From contig NC_069131.1 of assembly GCF_026914265.1 (NCBI RefSeq), positions 10,866,001-10,930,000 of the forward strand: a stretch of DNA of 64,000 nt, given 5' to 3'. The first letter of the stretch is position 1; each line of letters opens with the position of its first letter. Below are positions 46,477-59,691 of the stretch, piece after piece. This DNA comes from Mya arenaria (lineage: Eukaryota > Mollusca > Bivalvia > Myida > Myidae). The notes under the pieces were generated by a model. The model searched no databases. It was not told where the DNA came from and saw only the letters and a program-made list of their open reading frames with translations. The translations under genes and the position numbers were made by a program.

Positions 46477-49195
46477 TTATATGCACTCATATTCTACATT
46501 TAAATACTTGTTGGTCCCCTCACATGGATCCCCATACTCATCATTGTTGGCCCGGATCTGACACAAGTTGCGACCCTGACACGTGGCACGAACCCTCCGA
46601 AGTGTCCCACGTGCTCTACACCTGAGCGTGTAGATGTTACTGTCCGGACAGACGTCCAAACGTGTACGTCCGTAGCTGGCGGCGTAGATTACTATTCTAG
46701 ACGGGAACGGACATTCGATGTAGCCGGTCGATCCCTCACAAAGTATCACGTCACAATATACTGCAATGTGGAGAGACAAAATATTATATGTCGACAATTT
46801 ATTACCACGTGTCGCCTTTGTCAAATGTCAATACGAACTTTCACTAAACAGGCTTAAAGGGACTGTACACCAGATTGGCACCAACGATTCTGTAACGAAT
46901 TTCAGGATTTTTTTTATAAAACGTTTTACTCTTTGATATTAGAATTGTAAAAAATGCCAAAATGTACAAAAAAGAGTCGGAAACCGGGCTCAAACCGGTG
47001 TCGCCAAAATTGCATTCCAGTGTTGTATCCACTGTGCAACGAAGGCTTACTCTACACAGTTAGAATATTTAAGCTATAAACCTAACTTGGTAATATAAAG
47101 TGATAGAATTGACTAGCCAATCACGCAAAAGGAATGAATTCTACTAGGTAGACACAACTAGTAATCTTTTTCAATGGAAAAATACGAAACAACTGTGAAA
47201 AATAAATTAATTGTAAACTATGTGGTTCTTCAGTTAGTAAGTTTGAATGCATTGTATGCATCGATACCAAGTTTATGTCAGTTTTCGACAATTTTCTTTT
47301 TTGTTTCGCTATTTCATCATACGGAGTACAGTCCCTTTAAGTAGCTTATTTCACTTTGCCAAAATACATGCTTAAATTTCATTTCAATAAATGAAACATT
47401 CTTAATGATTATCATAAACATTAATCCTATTTAAAGTAAAAAAAAATCTATTAAAAAAGAAAATATAACATGAATGATAGGGAAACAAAAATAGTAAGAT
47501 TGGCTTACTCCTGTTATAGTTGAAGTTAAGAGAAATTGAAGACAGGGATAGCCAGTGTCGCTGTACGGACACTCCTGTTTGTTTTTACTGTTACCAATAG
47601 TCAGGGGTCCAACGTGTTTTGTGTTTTCCGAATTTTAAGTGAGGGAAATTTGTGATGCGAAAGAAAATGGCTGTGTTCGAAGAGATTTTGGTGTTTCGGG
47701 AGGATATGCTCACCTGGTAAGTTTTGTCACTTTTCTCGCAAAATAAATACGCACACCCGGAGGCCACACAAGTAACCTTCTCTCATTTTTAATCTATGTT
47801 TTTAGAGGCATTAACAAAAAAGTTATTGAATGTATATGCTAAACGATTGCTTGTTTACAAAGTAAAAATAGAAAATTGCGTGACTTGAAACTGTGTTTTT
47901 AGTCACAGTTCACCATTCGTGACCTATTTTAGCTATTTTTCTTTGAATGTTTTCATAAATTTTATTTTCGACGGCTTGTGCATTTACATTGGCACTATAC
48001 GGCCGATTGTTCTATGTTTAAACACATTTTATGTTAGGCGTGGAAATTTTTATGCAGTTTTGGTGTTATGCTGAATCAGAATAAGCGTACGTTTATAAAA
48101 GTGTAATTAAGACATGAGCTGAAAGACATGTTATTATTTATAACAAATTGCAATTTGTTGCCCAATAAGAACTTACCGCGTATTTGTTCTGCACAATTAC
48201 CTACCTACGAGATACACAAAACGCGTTGGGCGCCCTGATAGTGTTGAAGTATAGAATCTATGGTCTTTATGGTCTCTATAGTCTCTGTTTCTAAGCGCAT
48301 CATACTTTTTCAACTGGTTGACCATTAACGTTTTCTCCAATGCTTATGCCTTCATCATTATGGAAGTTTTGAGGTTTCTTCCATCTAAATAACCTCCAGT
48401 TATTTTATTGAGGCCTTCAGTTGTTTTATTTTATTTATTTATTTATTTATTTATTTATCAAATGCATTTTATTCTAATTTCAGTTGTTTACTGTTTGTTT
48501 TAATTATTTTTAAGATACGATACTCGGTGGCAGCTTAGTGATACCTGTGTATTATAGTTTGACGCATACCTTTTAAGTGACACTTTTATTCCGCATCAAT
48601 ACATATACATGTATAACAAACATGGATTTCGACGGATTAACTTTAACTACTTACTAAATAATGCATTCATGAAAAATATTAATTACTTGTAATATGAGGT
48701 AGAAATACCGTGTTTTATGCTCATTTCTTTCAAATTAAACTCGGTAGTCTTCATAAGAACCATTGTTTTCGACATCACCTCATAATTTTTGGAATATACG
48801 TCGACAATATTATTAATTGTGGTAAATCTTATTTGGGAGTAAGAGTGCATCTTTAAATTCGCTTAGTTGTACGTTGTCTAAACTTATATGCGCAATTAAA
48901 AATATCTTATTATTTCTTAACAGCACGCTCGACTTATCTGTGATTATTAAAAAAATACTAGCCATTTTAATCTTTGTTTTGATCTCAGTTAATAGTGCCA
49001 GTCATTCATTGTCATTATAGTATATGAATGTTTATTTTGAATATATTGGAAAGTGCCGAAACTGTTAATTGAAGTAAGGTTGCTAAGCTGATAATTTTAA
49101 ACGTAAAATCTTGAAGACGGTTTCAACTTACCTGTGGTTATGGAAACAGTCACGAATAAGACAACGCAAGCACACAAGTTCATGTTGATACCCAT
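46477..49195 (-). CDS. Secreted single-domain SUEL-type (rhamnose-binding) lectin
   Basis: Exon 1 is 49195-49132 and exon 2 is 46760-46477, phase 1, giving 115 residues. Exon 1 codes the start and a hydrophobic signal peptide (NLCACVVLFVTVSITTG). Exon 2 codes a complete SUEL/Gal_Lectin domain: CEGSTGYIEC, the carbohydrate-site motif ASYGR (usual form ANYGR), the Cys-rich core and GDPCEGTNKYLNVEYEC. Conserved Cys count and order look normal. Such lectins bind L-rhamnose or D-galactose on cell or microbial surfaces and are often immune or egg proteins; binding here is inferred. The donor GTAAGT and acceptor ATTGCAG are strong. The 2.4-kb intron contains a MITE at 46854-47340 and a dispersed repeat. 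A candidate polyadenylation signal AATAAA (minus) lies near 46264-46270, about 210 nt past the stop. Confidence 0.9.
46854..47340. mobile_element. MITE with TTAAAGGGACTGTAC ends and a tRNA-like interior
   Basis: Termini TTAAAGGGACTGTACACC and GGAGTACAGTCCCTTTAA are inverted and TTAA-bounded. On the minus strand the interior 46975-47045 has GTTGCACAGTGGATACAAC and GGTTTGAGCCCGG, which look like tRNA A and B boxes. The element may therefore be a MITE that captured, or was captured by, a SINE-like promoter. It lies in the lectin intron. Confidence 0.7.
47600..48125. repeat. Dispersed repeat, second copy of the 15775-16295 family
   Basis: Shares collinear blocks with 15775-16295 in the same orientation, with many substitutions and small indels, so both are old. 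No coding potential and no recognised family. It lies in the lectin intron. Confidence 0.65.
48425..48458. repeat. (TTTA)n microsatellite
   Basis: About eight TTTA units in tandem within the lectin intron. The surrounding 48130-49131 is AT-rich; apart from the repeat at 48565-48640, nothing else is recognisable. Confidence 0.8.
48565..48640 (+). repeat. Short dispersed repeat, also at 60288-60360
   Basis: Both sites share TTTAAGTGACACT.TTATTC, ATCAATACATA.ACATGTAT and a following AACA segment in the same orientation. The full extent of the family cannot be judged from two fragments. Confidence 0.55.
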
Positions 49196-49249
49196 CCTTT
49201 TTTAATACAGCTTATTAGTTCTCTTTCGAAACGCAAACATTTTACCTTA

Positions 49250-49257
49250 CTTATATA
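49250..49257 (-). promoter_or_regulatory. Candidate TATA box of the lectin gene
   Basis: TATATAAG on the minus strand ends 55 bp upstream of the lectin ATG at 49195. A start site about 30 bp downstream would leave a 5' UTR of about 30 nt. Position and match are good; function is inferred. Confidence 0.5.
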
Positions 49258-49326
49258 CCTCTACTGTTACCATGGCGTTGTGTCGGTTAATAAAACAATA
49301 CGTCACCATATTATAACTATTATAAC

Positions 49327-49687
49327 TTAAAGCTGCATTCTCACAGATTGAACGTTTTGACAACTTTTTTTTTCTTGGAACGAGCCATTTTTTTTTGCGA
49401 AAATGCATGGAAACCAGTTATATAAGACTGCTGATAAAAAAAAGATCACAGATGTTTATATTCAAGTTTAAAAATCTTTTTTATATATTTTTTTCTTAAA
49501 CCGTTAGTAACGGTTTAAACCATACAACATTAATTTTCGAACTGAAGTATGACAATCTGCGATCTTATTTTTTGTCAGCAATCTTTTATCATTGGTTTGC
49601 AGATATTTACGCAAAATTTTGCTCTTTCCAAGACAAAAAATAAAAAATAGTTGTCAGAACGTTCAATCTGTGAGAGTGCAGCTTTAA
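49327..49687. mobile_element. MITE, TTAA-AGCTGCAYTCTCAC family, upstream of the lectin gene
   Basis: Complete copy with TTAAAGCTGCATTCTCACAG and CTGTGAGAGTGCAGCTTTAA ends and about 360 bp internal palindromic arms. It ends about 70 bp upstream of the candidate TATA box of the lectin gene. Confidence 0.8.
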
Positions 49688-49956
49688 GTGAGAACATAAG
49701 TCACCATTAGGCAAAAGCATTGTTTATTATAGGAGGGCACGGACACGTCAGCCGTTAACGTAGAGTTCAAAATTAACAAATGGTGTCCGTCGTTGTAAAT
49801 GAGGAAGTCCTGTTTCGCAAGCGTTTATTCCTATCAGTGAAGCTGAACAACGCACATTTACCCATTAAAATGATTGTTTTATATACACGCTCTGTTTCGG
49901 AATGGCCCATTATTTGTCAATTGTAATAAGCAATGATACCTGCTTAAATAACGCCG

Positions 49957-50460
49957 TGTCACGTAACGCCAACGCTCACTTAACTTTCGTGATAGTTCGT
50001 TCAGTAACCAACCAACAACTGTTCAAGTGTTCTAAGTCTTTATTGTTCCACGTTCTTTCTAAGTATAATAATCAGTATATAATACAGCATGACATTTAAG
50101 GTAATCCCGCATCCTAACTGCCGTCCATTAAGGACCCAAGGCCGGTCTCCTTCCGTGCCTAACAAAACTCTGTTTTCACATCCCAAATCATCTCTTTTAT
50201 ACTAATTTGTACTAATTTGTTGTCTACCTATGACAGCTTTACAACCACAGGAATACACGTTTTTGTAATTAACATGACCATTTTGTACATTTGTACCAGG
50301 TCGGCTGTCAACCATCTTCATATTCAAATGACAATCAAATATGCCCTACATTACTAAACATGCAGTATGTAGACACATATCCATTTAATTAAATCTTAAT
50401 TATATCTTAATTATAACGTATTACGTCACATTCTATAGTATTAAACTCTGTTACGTGACA
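49957..50460 (-). repeat. LTR 1 of the tandem chain
   Basis: Leftmost LTR, the 3' LTR in the element's own orientation. TG..CA termini sit inside an 11-base inverted end repeat, TGTCACGTAAC/GTTACGTGACA. Confidence 0.85.
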
Positions 50461-53201
50461 TTCGTCCCTTTTTTATCAAGATTTTTAAGAAAATCTTTGC
50501 GTCAACCCCAAACAATGGTTATAATTGAATAGATAAATAAAATCGTAAGAAACTATGTGTCTCAACCCCAAACAGGTAAATTAAAAAAAGTAATTCTGAC
50601 AAAAAAAAAAATACGCAAAAGAAAATCTGTGCCTAAATCCCAAACAATGATGATCAAGTTGTATTTCCGACAAAAAATACGCAAAAGAAAATCTGTGCCT
50701 AAATCCCCAACAATGATATCAAATTGTATAGATACGTATAGATACCGTCCCTTTTTAATGCAAGATTTTCTTTTCGTAAGCAATAGAAAGTAAACTGACA
50801 CGTTATTTGTCAAAATGTCTGACATAATATAGACTAATTGGTAATTAGTCCTCAGGTAATTAATAAACATAGTTAACAATTAGAAAATAACACTGCAGAT
50901 TGAGTACAAGTAATTATCACTGACAGTACTGTTGTCAAATTTGGTATTTAGTCAATGTTTTATGTAGCGCTGCTTTTCATGTTATCATTCTGAAGACAGG
51001 GAATCATCGTTGTTGTTGTTGCTGCTGCCGTGTTGTTGTAGCTGTAGAGTTTATAGCCAAGGGGTTGTTTGATTGTAGAATGTCCCCACCGACTCGAAAT
51101 GTTCTGCCATTATACGACTGCTAATTCTTGAAGTGTACTTAGATATATGTGTGCAAGTGTTCATGTTATTGAAGATGCTAACGATCTCAAGTTGGTGTTG
51201 TCCATCACACAGGAATCATCACGGTCCTAAAGACTTGATCATGTGACGTCAAGCCGAGCACAGGTCATACGAGAATGTGTGCTTAGCTCCTCTGGATATT
51301 CCGAAGTGTAACCAATTGGTTAGCACATCACATACGCAATACCAGAATATAGTTCGATCCTTTATGAAACACCGATGACCACTTAACACAATATCGCCAC
51401 TAGGTATATTATCTCGATATCCGCTGAAGAATAATGTTGATATTGACTGTTCGTATCACGTGACATATTACCTGTACTTTTACCTTTCATTGACATAAGT
51501 GTTGCTATTACCATGAAATTTTGTGTTGATATTTTCAAGCAGGCTTATATTTTGAAAGTGGCCCCATTTATAATTAATTACTGTATCTGTGCGTAAGTAT
51601 TCGTATGTTTGATTTAATGAATGTTTGACCTAAGTTTTTTTTTGTGAAACGTTTTGTTTTTATGAACAGCATGTTATTTTATGAAGAACCTTTTTATGCA
51701 ATATTTTACAAAGCTTATATGTTAGCTCATAAGTAGTCCATTATTTTAAGAAAACTAATACATAAGTGATTCAATTAATTTATTAAATAACTCACACCCT
51801 AATGTGACTTCACAGGAGTCCAACAATTTTGTTGAAATTCAATATCTTGAACGTATCATCTCCAATCACTTTTAAGAAACCTGGTCTTTCTTGACCACTA
51901 TCTTTGTTTATCTTTGTACAACTTTGTACATCTTCCCAGTTATAAGAAAGCTAAACTCTAGCTTAACATGTTACCATCATGCTTATCATCGGATAACTTA
52001 CAACTTTATAATTGATTCATTAGTTTTACCAAACTAATCTGTGAGTTACTTAAATAATTTAATTAGATTACTTACTACCTAACAAACAATTTAATTAGTG
52101 ATTTCGAAATTGAAAATTACTTGCCGTATTCAGGCGATACACTTATATAATGACATCTAAGAAATTACTTTTCGTTTTGCACGCTTTCTCTCTCAGACCT
52201 TACTATGATCCAAACAATGATTTATTTATATGATTTTTACAACTTTAAAACCATCACCAATTTACTCAAAATTATATAAAATGATATATTGACAAAATAC
52301 TACAATTATTTACAAGACTATAAACTTACTTAATTTTAATGATTTCATATCATTAATGTCAAGTTAATTACAGGTAACATTGCATTCATTTACCTATCTG
52401 ATGTGTTTGACAATTATTTACAGTTACATGACAACTGAAGTAATGAAACCTGCCATTTGTCTCCTTCTTCGACATAAAAAATATTTCATTTTGTATTATC
52501 TTCAGTGTTTGCACTAAACCCTGAGTATAAGTCATTTTTTTTTTTGTATTTATGCAACTTTCATTAATGTTAGACCTGCTAAATAAGTTTACTCAAATTC
52601 TTTTAATTACATTTCTTTCCATGTTAATTATTCAATTAATGTCCTTAAATGACTTAGTTTTCTTTTTCATCTAGTTATTCAATAATGTACTTAAATGATT
52701 CTTCGTTTGCATTTAACAACGTTTTTTTCACACCTGTTTTACTTTTTTTTATCGAATTTCTCAATATTTTTATCTTTGTTACCTTAAATACTCATTCTTT
52801 AGTTTATTCTTATTTAAATCAAATGGTTTTATTGTACTTAATAATGTAGAACGTTGTTAAGTCAGAAATTAGATTACTTAGGGGTTCTTTCAAAAAAACA
52901 GCTTTGCTCTGATTGCATTTATTATCCAAAACTTTAAAATTTTGCCCCGTTAAATATCCCAAAATTATAGCAACACATGTCATATCTAGGCAAGAAATAC
53001 AAAGTAATAAAATGTCACTAACTTTTGTCCCGTGGCCTGGTCGCGCTGCAATGTCCATAGTCACTCGAACCGCAGTTGTCATCATGTACCTTTTTCTTTT
53101 ACGTTTCAAATGTGATCCAATAGTTTTCAGTACTTCGCCGTTGTGTTCCACGTCAACCCTGTTCTTGAATATCTTCGGTCAGCAGGCGCCAAACTTTTAC
53201 G

Positions 53202-53705
53202 TGTCACGTAACGCCAACGCTCACTTAACTTTCGTGATAGTTCGTTCAGTAACCAACCAACAACTGTTCAAGTGTTCTAAGTCTTTATTGTTCCACGTTC
53301 TTTCTAAGTATAATAATCAGTATATAATACAGCATGACATTTAAGGTAATCCCGCATCCTAACTGCCGTCCATTAAGGACCCAAGGCCGGTCTCCTTCCG
53401 TGCCTAACAAAACTCTGTTTTCACATCCCAAATCATCTCTTTTATACTAATTTGTACTAATTTGTTGTCTACCTATGACAGCTTTACAACCACAGGAATA
53501 CACGTTTTTGTAATTAACATGACCATTTTGTACATTTGTACCAGGTCGGCTGTCAACCATCTTCATATTCAAATGACAATCAAATATGCCCTACATTACT
53601 AAACATGCAGTATGTAGACACATATCCATTTAATTAAATCTTAATTATATCTTAATTATAACGTATTACGTCACATTCTATAGTATTAAACTCTGTTACG
53701 TGACA
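53202..53705 (-). repeat. LTR 2 of the tandem chain
   Basis: Internal LTR shared by two neighbouring units; no difference from LTR 1 was noticed on reading. Bordered on its right by the purine tract of one unit and on its left by the primer-site-like sequence of the next. Confidence 0.85.
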
Positions 53706-56446
53706 TTCGTCCCTTTTTTATCAAGATTTTTAAGAAAATCTTTGCGTCAACCCCAAACAATGGTTATAATTGAATAGATAAATAAAATCGTAAGAAACTA
53801 TGTTTCTCAACCCCAAACAGGTAAATTAAAAAAAGTAATTCTGACAAAAAAAAAATACGCAAAAGAAAATCTGTGCCTAAATCCCAAACAATGATGATCA
53901 AGTTGTATTTCCGACAAAAAATACGCAAAAGAAAATCTGTGCCTAAATCCCCAACAATGATATCAAATTGTATAGATACGTATAGATACCGTCCCTTTTT
54001 AATGCAAGATTTTCTTTTCGTAAGCAATAGAAAGTAAACTGACACGTTATTTGTCAAAATGTCTGACATAATATAGACTAATTGGTAATTAGTCCTCAGG
54101 TAATTAATAAACATAGTTAACAATTAGAAAATAACACTGCAGATTGAGTACAAGTAATTATCACTGACAGTACTGTTGTCAAATTTGGTATTTAGTCAAT
54201 GTTTTATGTAGCGCTGCTTTTCATGTTATCATTCTGAAGACAGGGAATCATCGTTGTTGTTGTTGCTGCTGCCGTGTTGTTGTAGCTGTAGAGTTTATAG
54301 CCAAGGGGTTGTTTGATTGTAGAATGTCCCCACCGACTCGAAATGTTCTGCCATTATACGACTGCTAATTCTTGAAGTGTACTTAGATATATGTGTGCAA
54401 GTGTTCATGTTATTGAAGATGCTAACGATCTCAAGTTGGTGTTGTCCATCACACAGGAATCATCACGGTCCTAAAGACTTGATCATGTGACGTCAAGCCG
54501 AGCACAGGTCATACGAGAATGTGTGCTTAGCTCCTCTGGATATTCCGAAGTGTAACCAATTGGTTAGCACATCACATACGCAATACCAGAATATAGTTCG
54601 ATCCTTTATGAAACACCGATGACCACTTAACACAATATCGCCACTAGGTATATTATCTCGATATCCGCTGAAGAATAATGTTGATATTGACTGTTCGTAT
54701 CACGTGACATATTACCTGTACTTTTACCTTTCATTGACATAAGTGTTGCTATTACCATGAAATTTTGTGTTGATATTTTCAAGCAGGCTTATATTTTGAA
54801 AGTGGCCCCATTTATAATTAATTACTGTATCTGTGCGTAAGTATTCGTATGTTTGATTTAATGAATGTTTGACCTAAGTTTTTTTTTGTGAAACGTTTTG
54901 TTTTTATGAACAGCATGTTATTTTATGAAGAACCTTTTTATGCAATATTTTACAAAGCTTATATGTTAGCTCATAAGTAGTCCATTATTTTAAGAAAACT
55001 AATACATAAGTGATTCAATTAATTTATTAAATAACTCACACCCTAATGTGACTTCACAGGAGTCCAACAATTTTGTTGAAATTCAATATCTTGAACGTAT
55101 CATCTCCAATCACTTTTAAGAAACCTGGTCTTTCTTGACCACTATCTTTGTTTATCTTTGTACAACTTTGTACATCTTCCCAGTTATAAGAAAGCTAAAC
55201 TCTAGCTTAACATGTTACCATCATGCTTATCATCGGATAACTTACAACTTTATAATTGATTCATTAGTTTTACCAAACTAATCTGTGAGTTACTTAAATA
55301 ATTTAATTAGATTACTTACTACCTAACAAACAATTTAATTAGTGATTTCGAAATTGAAAATTACTTGCCGTATTCAGGCGATACACTTATATAATGACAT
55401 CTAAGAAATTACTTTTCGTTTTGCACGCTTTCTCTCTCAGACCTTACTATGATCCAAACAATGATTTATTTATATGATTTTTACAACTTTAAAACCATCA
55501 CCAATTTACTCAAAATTATATAAAATGATATATTGACAAAATACTACAATTATTTACAAGACTATAAACTTACTTAATTTTAATGATTTCATATCATTAA
55601 TGTCAAGTTAATTACAGGTAACATTGCATTCATTTACCTATCTGATGTGTTTGACAATTATTTACAGTTACATGACAACTGAAGTAATGAAACCTGCCAT
55701 TTGTCTCCTTCTTCGACATAAAAAATATTTCATTTTGTATTATCTTCAGTGTTTGCACTAAACCCTGAGTATAAGTCATTTTTTTTTTTTGTATTTATGC
55801 AACTTTCATTAATGTTAGACCTGCTAAATAAGTTTACTCAAATTCTTTTAATTACATTTCTTTCCATGTTAATTATTCAATTAATGTCCTTAAATGACTT
55901 AGTTTTCTTTTTCATCTAGTTATTCAATAATGTACTTAAATGATTCTTCGTTTGCATTTAACAACGTTTTTTTCACACCTGTTTTACTTTTTTTTATCGA
56001 ATTTCTCAATATTTTTATCTTTGTTACCTTAAATACTCATTCTTTAGTTTATTCTTATTTAAATCAAATGGTTTTATTGTACTTAATAATGTAGAACGTT
56101 GTTAAGTCAGAAATTAGATTACTTAGGGGTTCTTTCAAAAAAACAGCTTTGCTCTGATTGCATTTATTATCCAAAACTTTAAAATTTTGCCCCGTTAAAT
56201 ATCCCAAAATTATAGCAACACATGTCATATCTAGGCAAGAAATACAAAGTAATAAAATGTCACTAACTTTTGTCCCGTGGCCTGGTCGCGCTGCAATGTC
56301 CATAGTCACTCGAACCGCAGTTGTCATCATGTACCTTTTTCTTTTACGTTTCAAATGTGATCCAATAGTTTTCAGTACTTCGCCGTTGTGTTCCACGTCA
56401 ACCCTGTTCTTGAATATCTTCGGTCAGCAGGCGCCAAACTTTTACG

Positions 56447-56950
56447 TGTCACGTAACGCCAACGCTCACTTAACTTTCGTGATAGTTCGTTCAGTAACCA
56501 ACCAACAACTGTTCAAGTGTTCTAAGTCTTTATTGTTCCACGTTCTTTCTAAGTATAATAATCAGTATATAATACAGCATGACATTTAAGGTAATCCCGC
56601 ATCCTAACTGCCGTCCATTAAGGACCCAAGGCCGGTCTCCTTCCGTGCCTAACAAAACTCTGTTTTCACATCCCAAATCATCTCTTTTATACTAATTTGT
56701 ACTAATTTGTTGTCTACCTATGACAGCTTTACAACCACAGGAATACACGTTTTTGTAATTAACATGACCATTTTGTACATTTGTACCAGGTCGGCTGTCA
56801 ACCATCTTCATATTCAAATGACAATCAAATATGCCCTACATTACTAAACATGCAGTATGTAGACACATATCCATTTAATTAAATCTTAATTATATCTTAA
56901 TTATAACGTATTACGTCACATTCTATAGTATTAAACTCTGTTACGTGACA
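56447..56950 (-). repeat. LTR 3 of the tandem chain
   Basis: Second shared LTR, offset exactly 3245 bp from LTR 2. Confidence 0.85.
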
Positions 56951-59691
56951 TTCGTCCCTTTTTTATCAAGATTTTTAAGAAAATCTTTGCGTCAACCCCA
57001 AACAATGGTTATAATTGAATAGATAAATAAAATCGTAAGAAACTATGTTTCTCAACCCCAAACAGGTAAATTAAAAAAAGTAATTCTGACAAAAAAAAAA
57101 ATACGCAAAAGAAAATCTGTGCCTAAATCCCAAACAATGATGATCAAGTTGTATTTCCGACAAAAAATACGCAAAAGAAAATCTGTGCCTAAATCCCCAA
57201 CAATGATATCAAATTGTATAGATACGTATAGATACCGTCCCTTTTTAATGCAAGATTTTCTTTTCGTAAGCAATAGAAAGTAAACTGACACGTTATTTGT
57301 CAAAATGTCTGACATAATATAGACTAATTGGTAATTAGTCCTCAGGTAATTAATAAACATAGTTAACAATTAGAAAATAACACTGCAGATTGAGTACAAG
57401 TAATTATCACTGACAGTACTGTTGTCAAATTTGGTATTTAGTCAATGTTTTATGTAGCGCTGCTTTTCATGTTATCATTCTGAAGACAGGGAATCATCGT
57501 TGTTGTTGTTGCTGCTGCCGTGTTGTTGTAGCTGTAGAGTTTATAGCCAAGGGGTTGTTTGATTGTAGAATGTCCCCACCGACTCGAAATGTTCTGCCAT
57601 TATACGACTGCTAATTCTTGAAGTGTACTTAGATATATGTGTGCAAGTGTTCATGTTATTGAAGATGCTAACGATCTCAAGTTGGTGTTGTCCATCACAC
57701 AGGAATCATCACGGTCCTAAAGACTTGATCATGTGACGTCAAGCCGAGCACAGGTCATACGAGAATGTGTGCTTAGCTCCTCTGGATATTCCGAAGTGTA
57801 ACCAATTGGTTAGCACATCACATACGCAATACCAGAATATAGTTCGATCCTTTATGAAACACCGATGACCACTTAACACAATATCGCCACTAGGTATATT
57901 ATCTCGATATCCGCTGAAGAATAATGTTGATATTGACTGTTCGTATCACGTGACATATTACCTGTACTTTTACCTTTCATTGACATAAGTGTTGCTATTA
58001 CCATGAAATTTTGTGTTGATATTTTCAAGCAGGCTTATATTTTGAAAGTGGCCCCATTTATAATTAATTACTGTATCTGTGCGTAAGTATTCGTATGTTT
58101 GATTTAATGAATGTTTGACCTAAGTTTTTTTTTGTGAAACGTTTTGTTTTTATGAACAGCATGTTATTTTATGAAGAACCTTTTTATGCAATATTTTACA
58201 AAGCTTATATGTTAGCTCATAAGTAGTCCATTATTTTAAGAAAACTAATACATAAGTGATTCAATTAATTTATTAAATAACTCACACCCTAATGTGACTT
58301 CACAGGAGTCCAACAATTTTGTTGAAATTCAATATCTTGAACGTATCATCTCCAATCACTTTTAAGAAACCTGGTCTTTCTTGACCACTATCTTTGTTTA
58401 TCTTTGTACAACTTTGTACATCTTCCCAGTTATAAGAAAGCTAAACTCTAGCTTAACATGTTACCATCATGCTTATCATCGGATAACTTACAACTTTATA
58501 ATTGATTCATTAGTTTTACCAAACTAATCTGTGAGTTACTTAAATAATTTAATTAGATTACTTACTACCTAACAAACAATTTAATTAGTGATTTCGAAAT
58601 TGAAAATTACTTGCCGTATTCAGGCGATACACTTATATAATGACATCTAAGAAATTACTTTTCGTTTTGCACGCTTTCTCTCTCAGACCTTACTATGATC
58701 CAAACAATGATTTATTTATATGATTTTTACAACTTTAAAACCATCACCAATTTACTCAAAATTATATAAAATGATATATTGACAAAATACTACAATTATT
58801 TACAAGACTATAAACTTACTTAATTTTAATGATTTCATATCATTAATGTCAAGTTAATTACAGGTAACATTGCATTCATTTACCTATCTGATGTGTTTGA
58901 CAATTATTTACAGTTACATGACAACTGAAGTAATGAAACCTGCCATTTGTCTCCTTCTTCGACATAAAAAATATTTCATTTTGTATTATCTTCAGTGTTT
59001 GCACTAAACCCTGAGTATAAGTCATTTTTTTTTTTGTATTTATGCAACTTTCATTAATGTTAGACCTGCTAAATAAGTTTACTCAAATTCTTTTAATTAC
59101 ATTTCTTTCCATGTTAATTATTCAATTAATGTCCTTAAATGACTTAGTTTTCTTTTTCATCTAGTTATTCAATAATGTACTTAAATGATTCTTCGTTTGC
59201 ATTTAACAACGTTTTTTTCACACCTGTTTTACTTTTTTTTATCGAATTTCTCAATATTTTTATCTTTGTTACCTTAAATACTCATTCTTTAGTTTATTCT
59301 TATTTAAATCAAATGGTTTTATTGTACTTAATAATGTAGAACGTTGTTAAGTCAGAAATTAGATTACTTAGGGGTTCTTTCAAAAAAACAGCTTTGCTCT
59401 GATTGCATTTATTATCCAAAACTTTAAAATTTTGCCCCGTTAAATATCCCAAAATTATAGCAACACATGTCATATCTAGGCAAGAAATACAAAGTAATAA
59501 AATGTCACTAACTTTTGTCCCGTGGCCTGGTCGCGCTGCAATGTCCATAGTCACTCGAACCGCAGTTGTCATCATGTACCTTTTTCTTTTACGTTTCAAA
59601 TGTGATCCAATAGTTTTCAGTACTTCGCCGTTGTGTTCCACGTCAACCCTGTTCTTGAATATCTTCGGTCAGCAGGCGCCAAACTTTTACG

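Noticed and set aside
49940-49970. Target-site duplication for the LTR chain
   Set aside because: The left flank ends GCCG and the right flank starts GCCA. Three of four bases is not enough to claim a target duplication.
52819-53344. Small open frames (110 and 143 codons) repeated three times in the LTR chain as genes
   Set aside because: They overlap on opposite strands, show no gag, pol or other known domain, and repeat only because the whole unit repeats.
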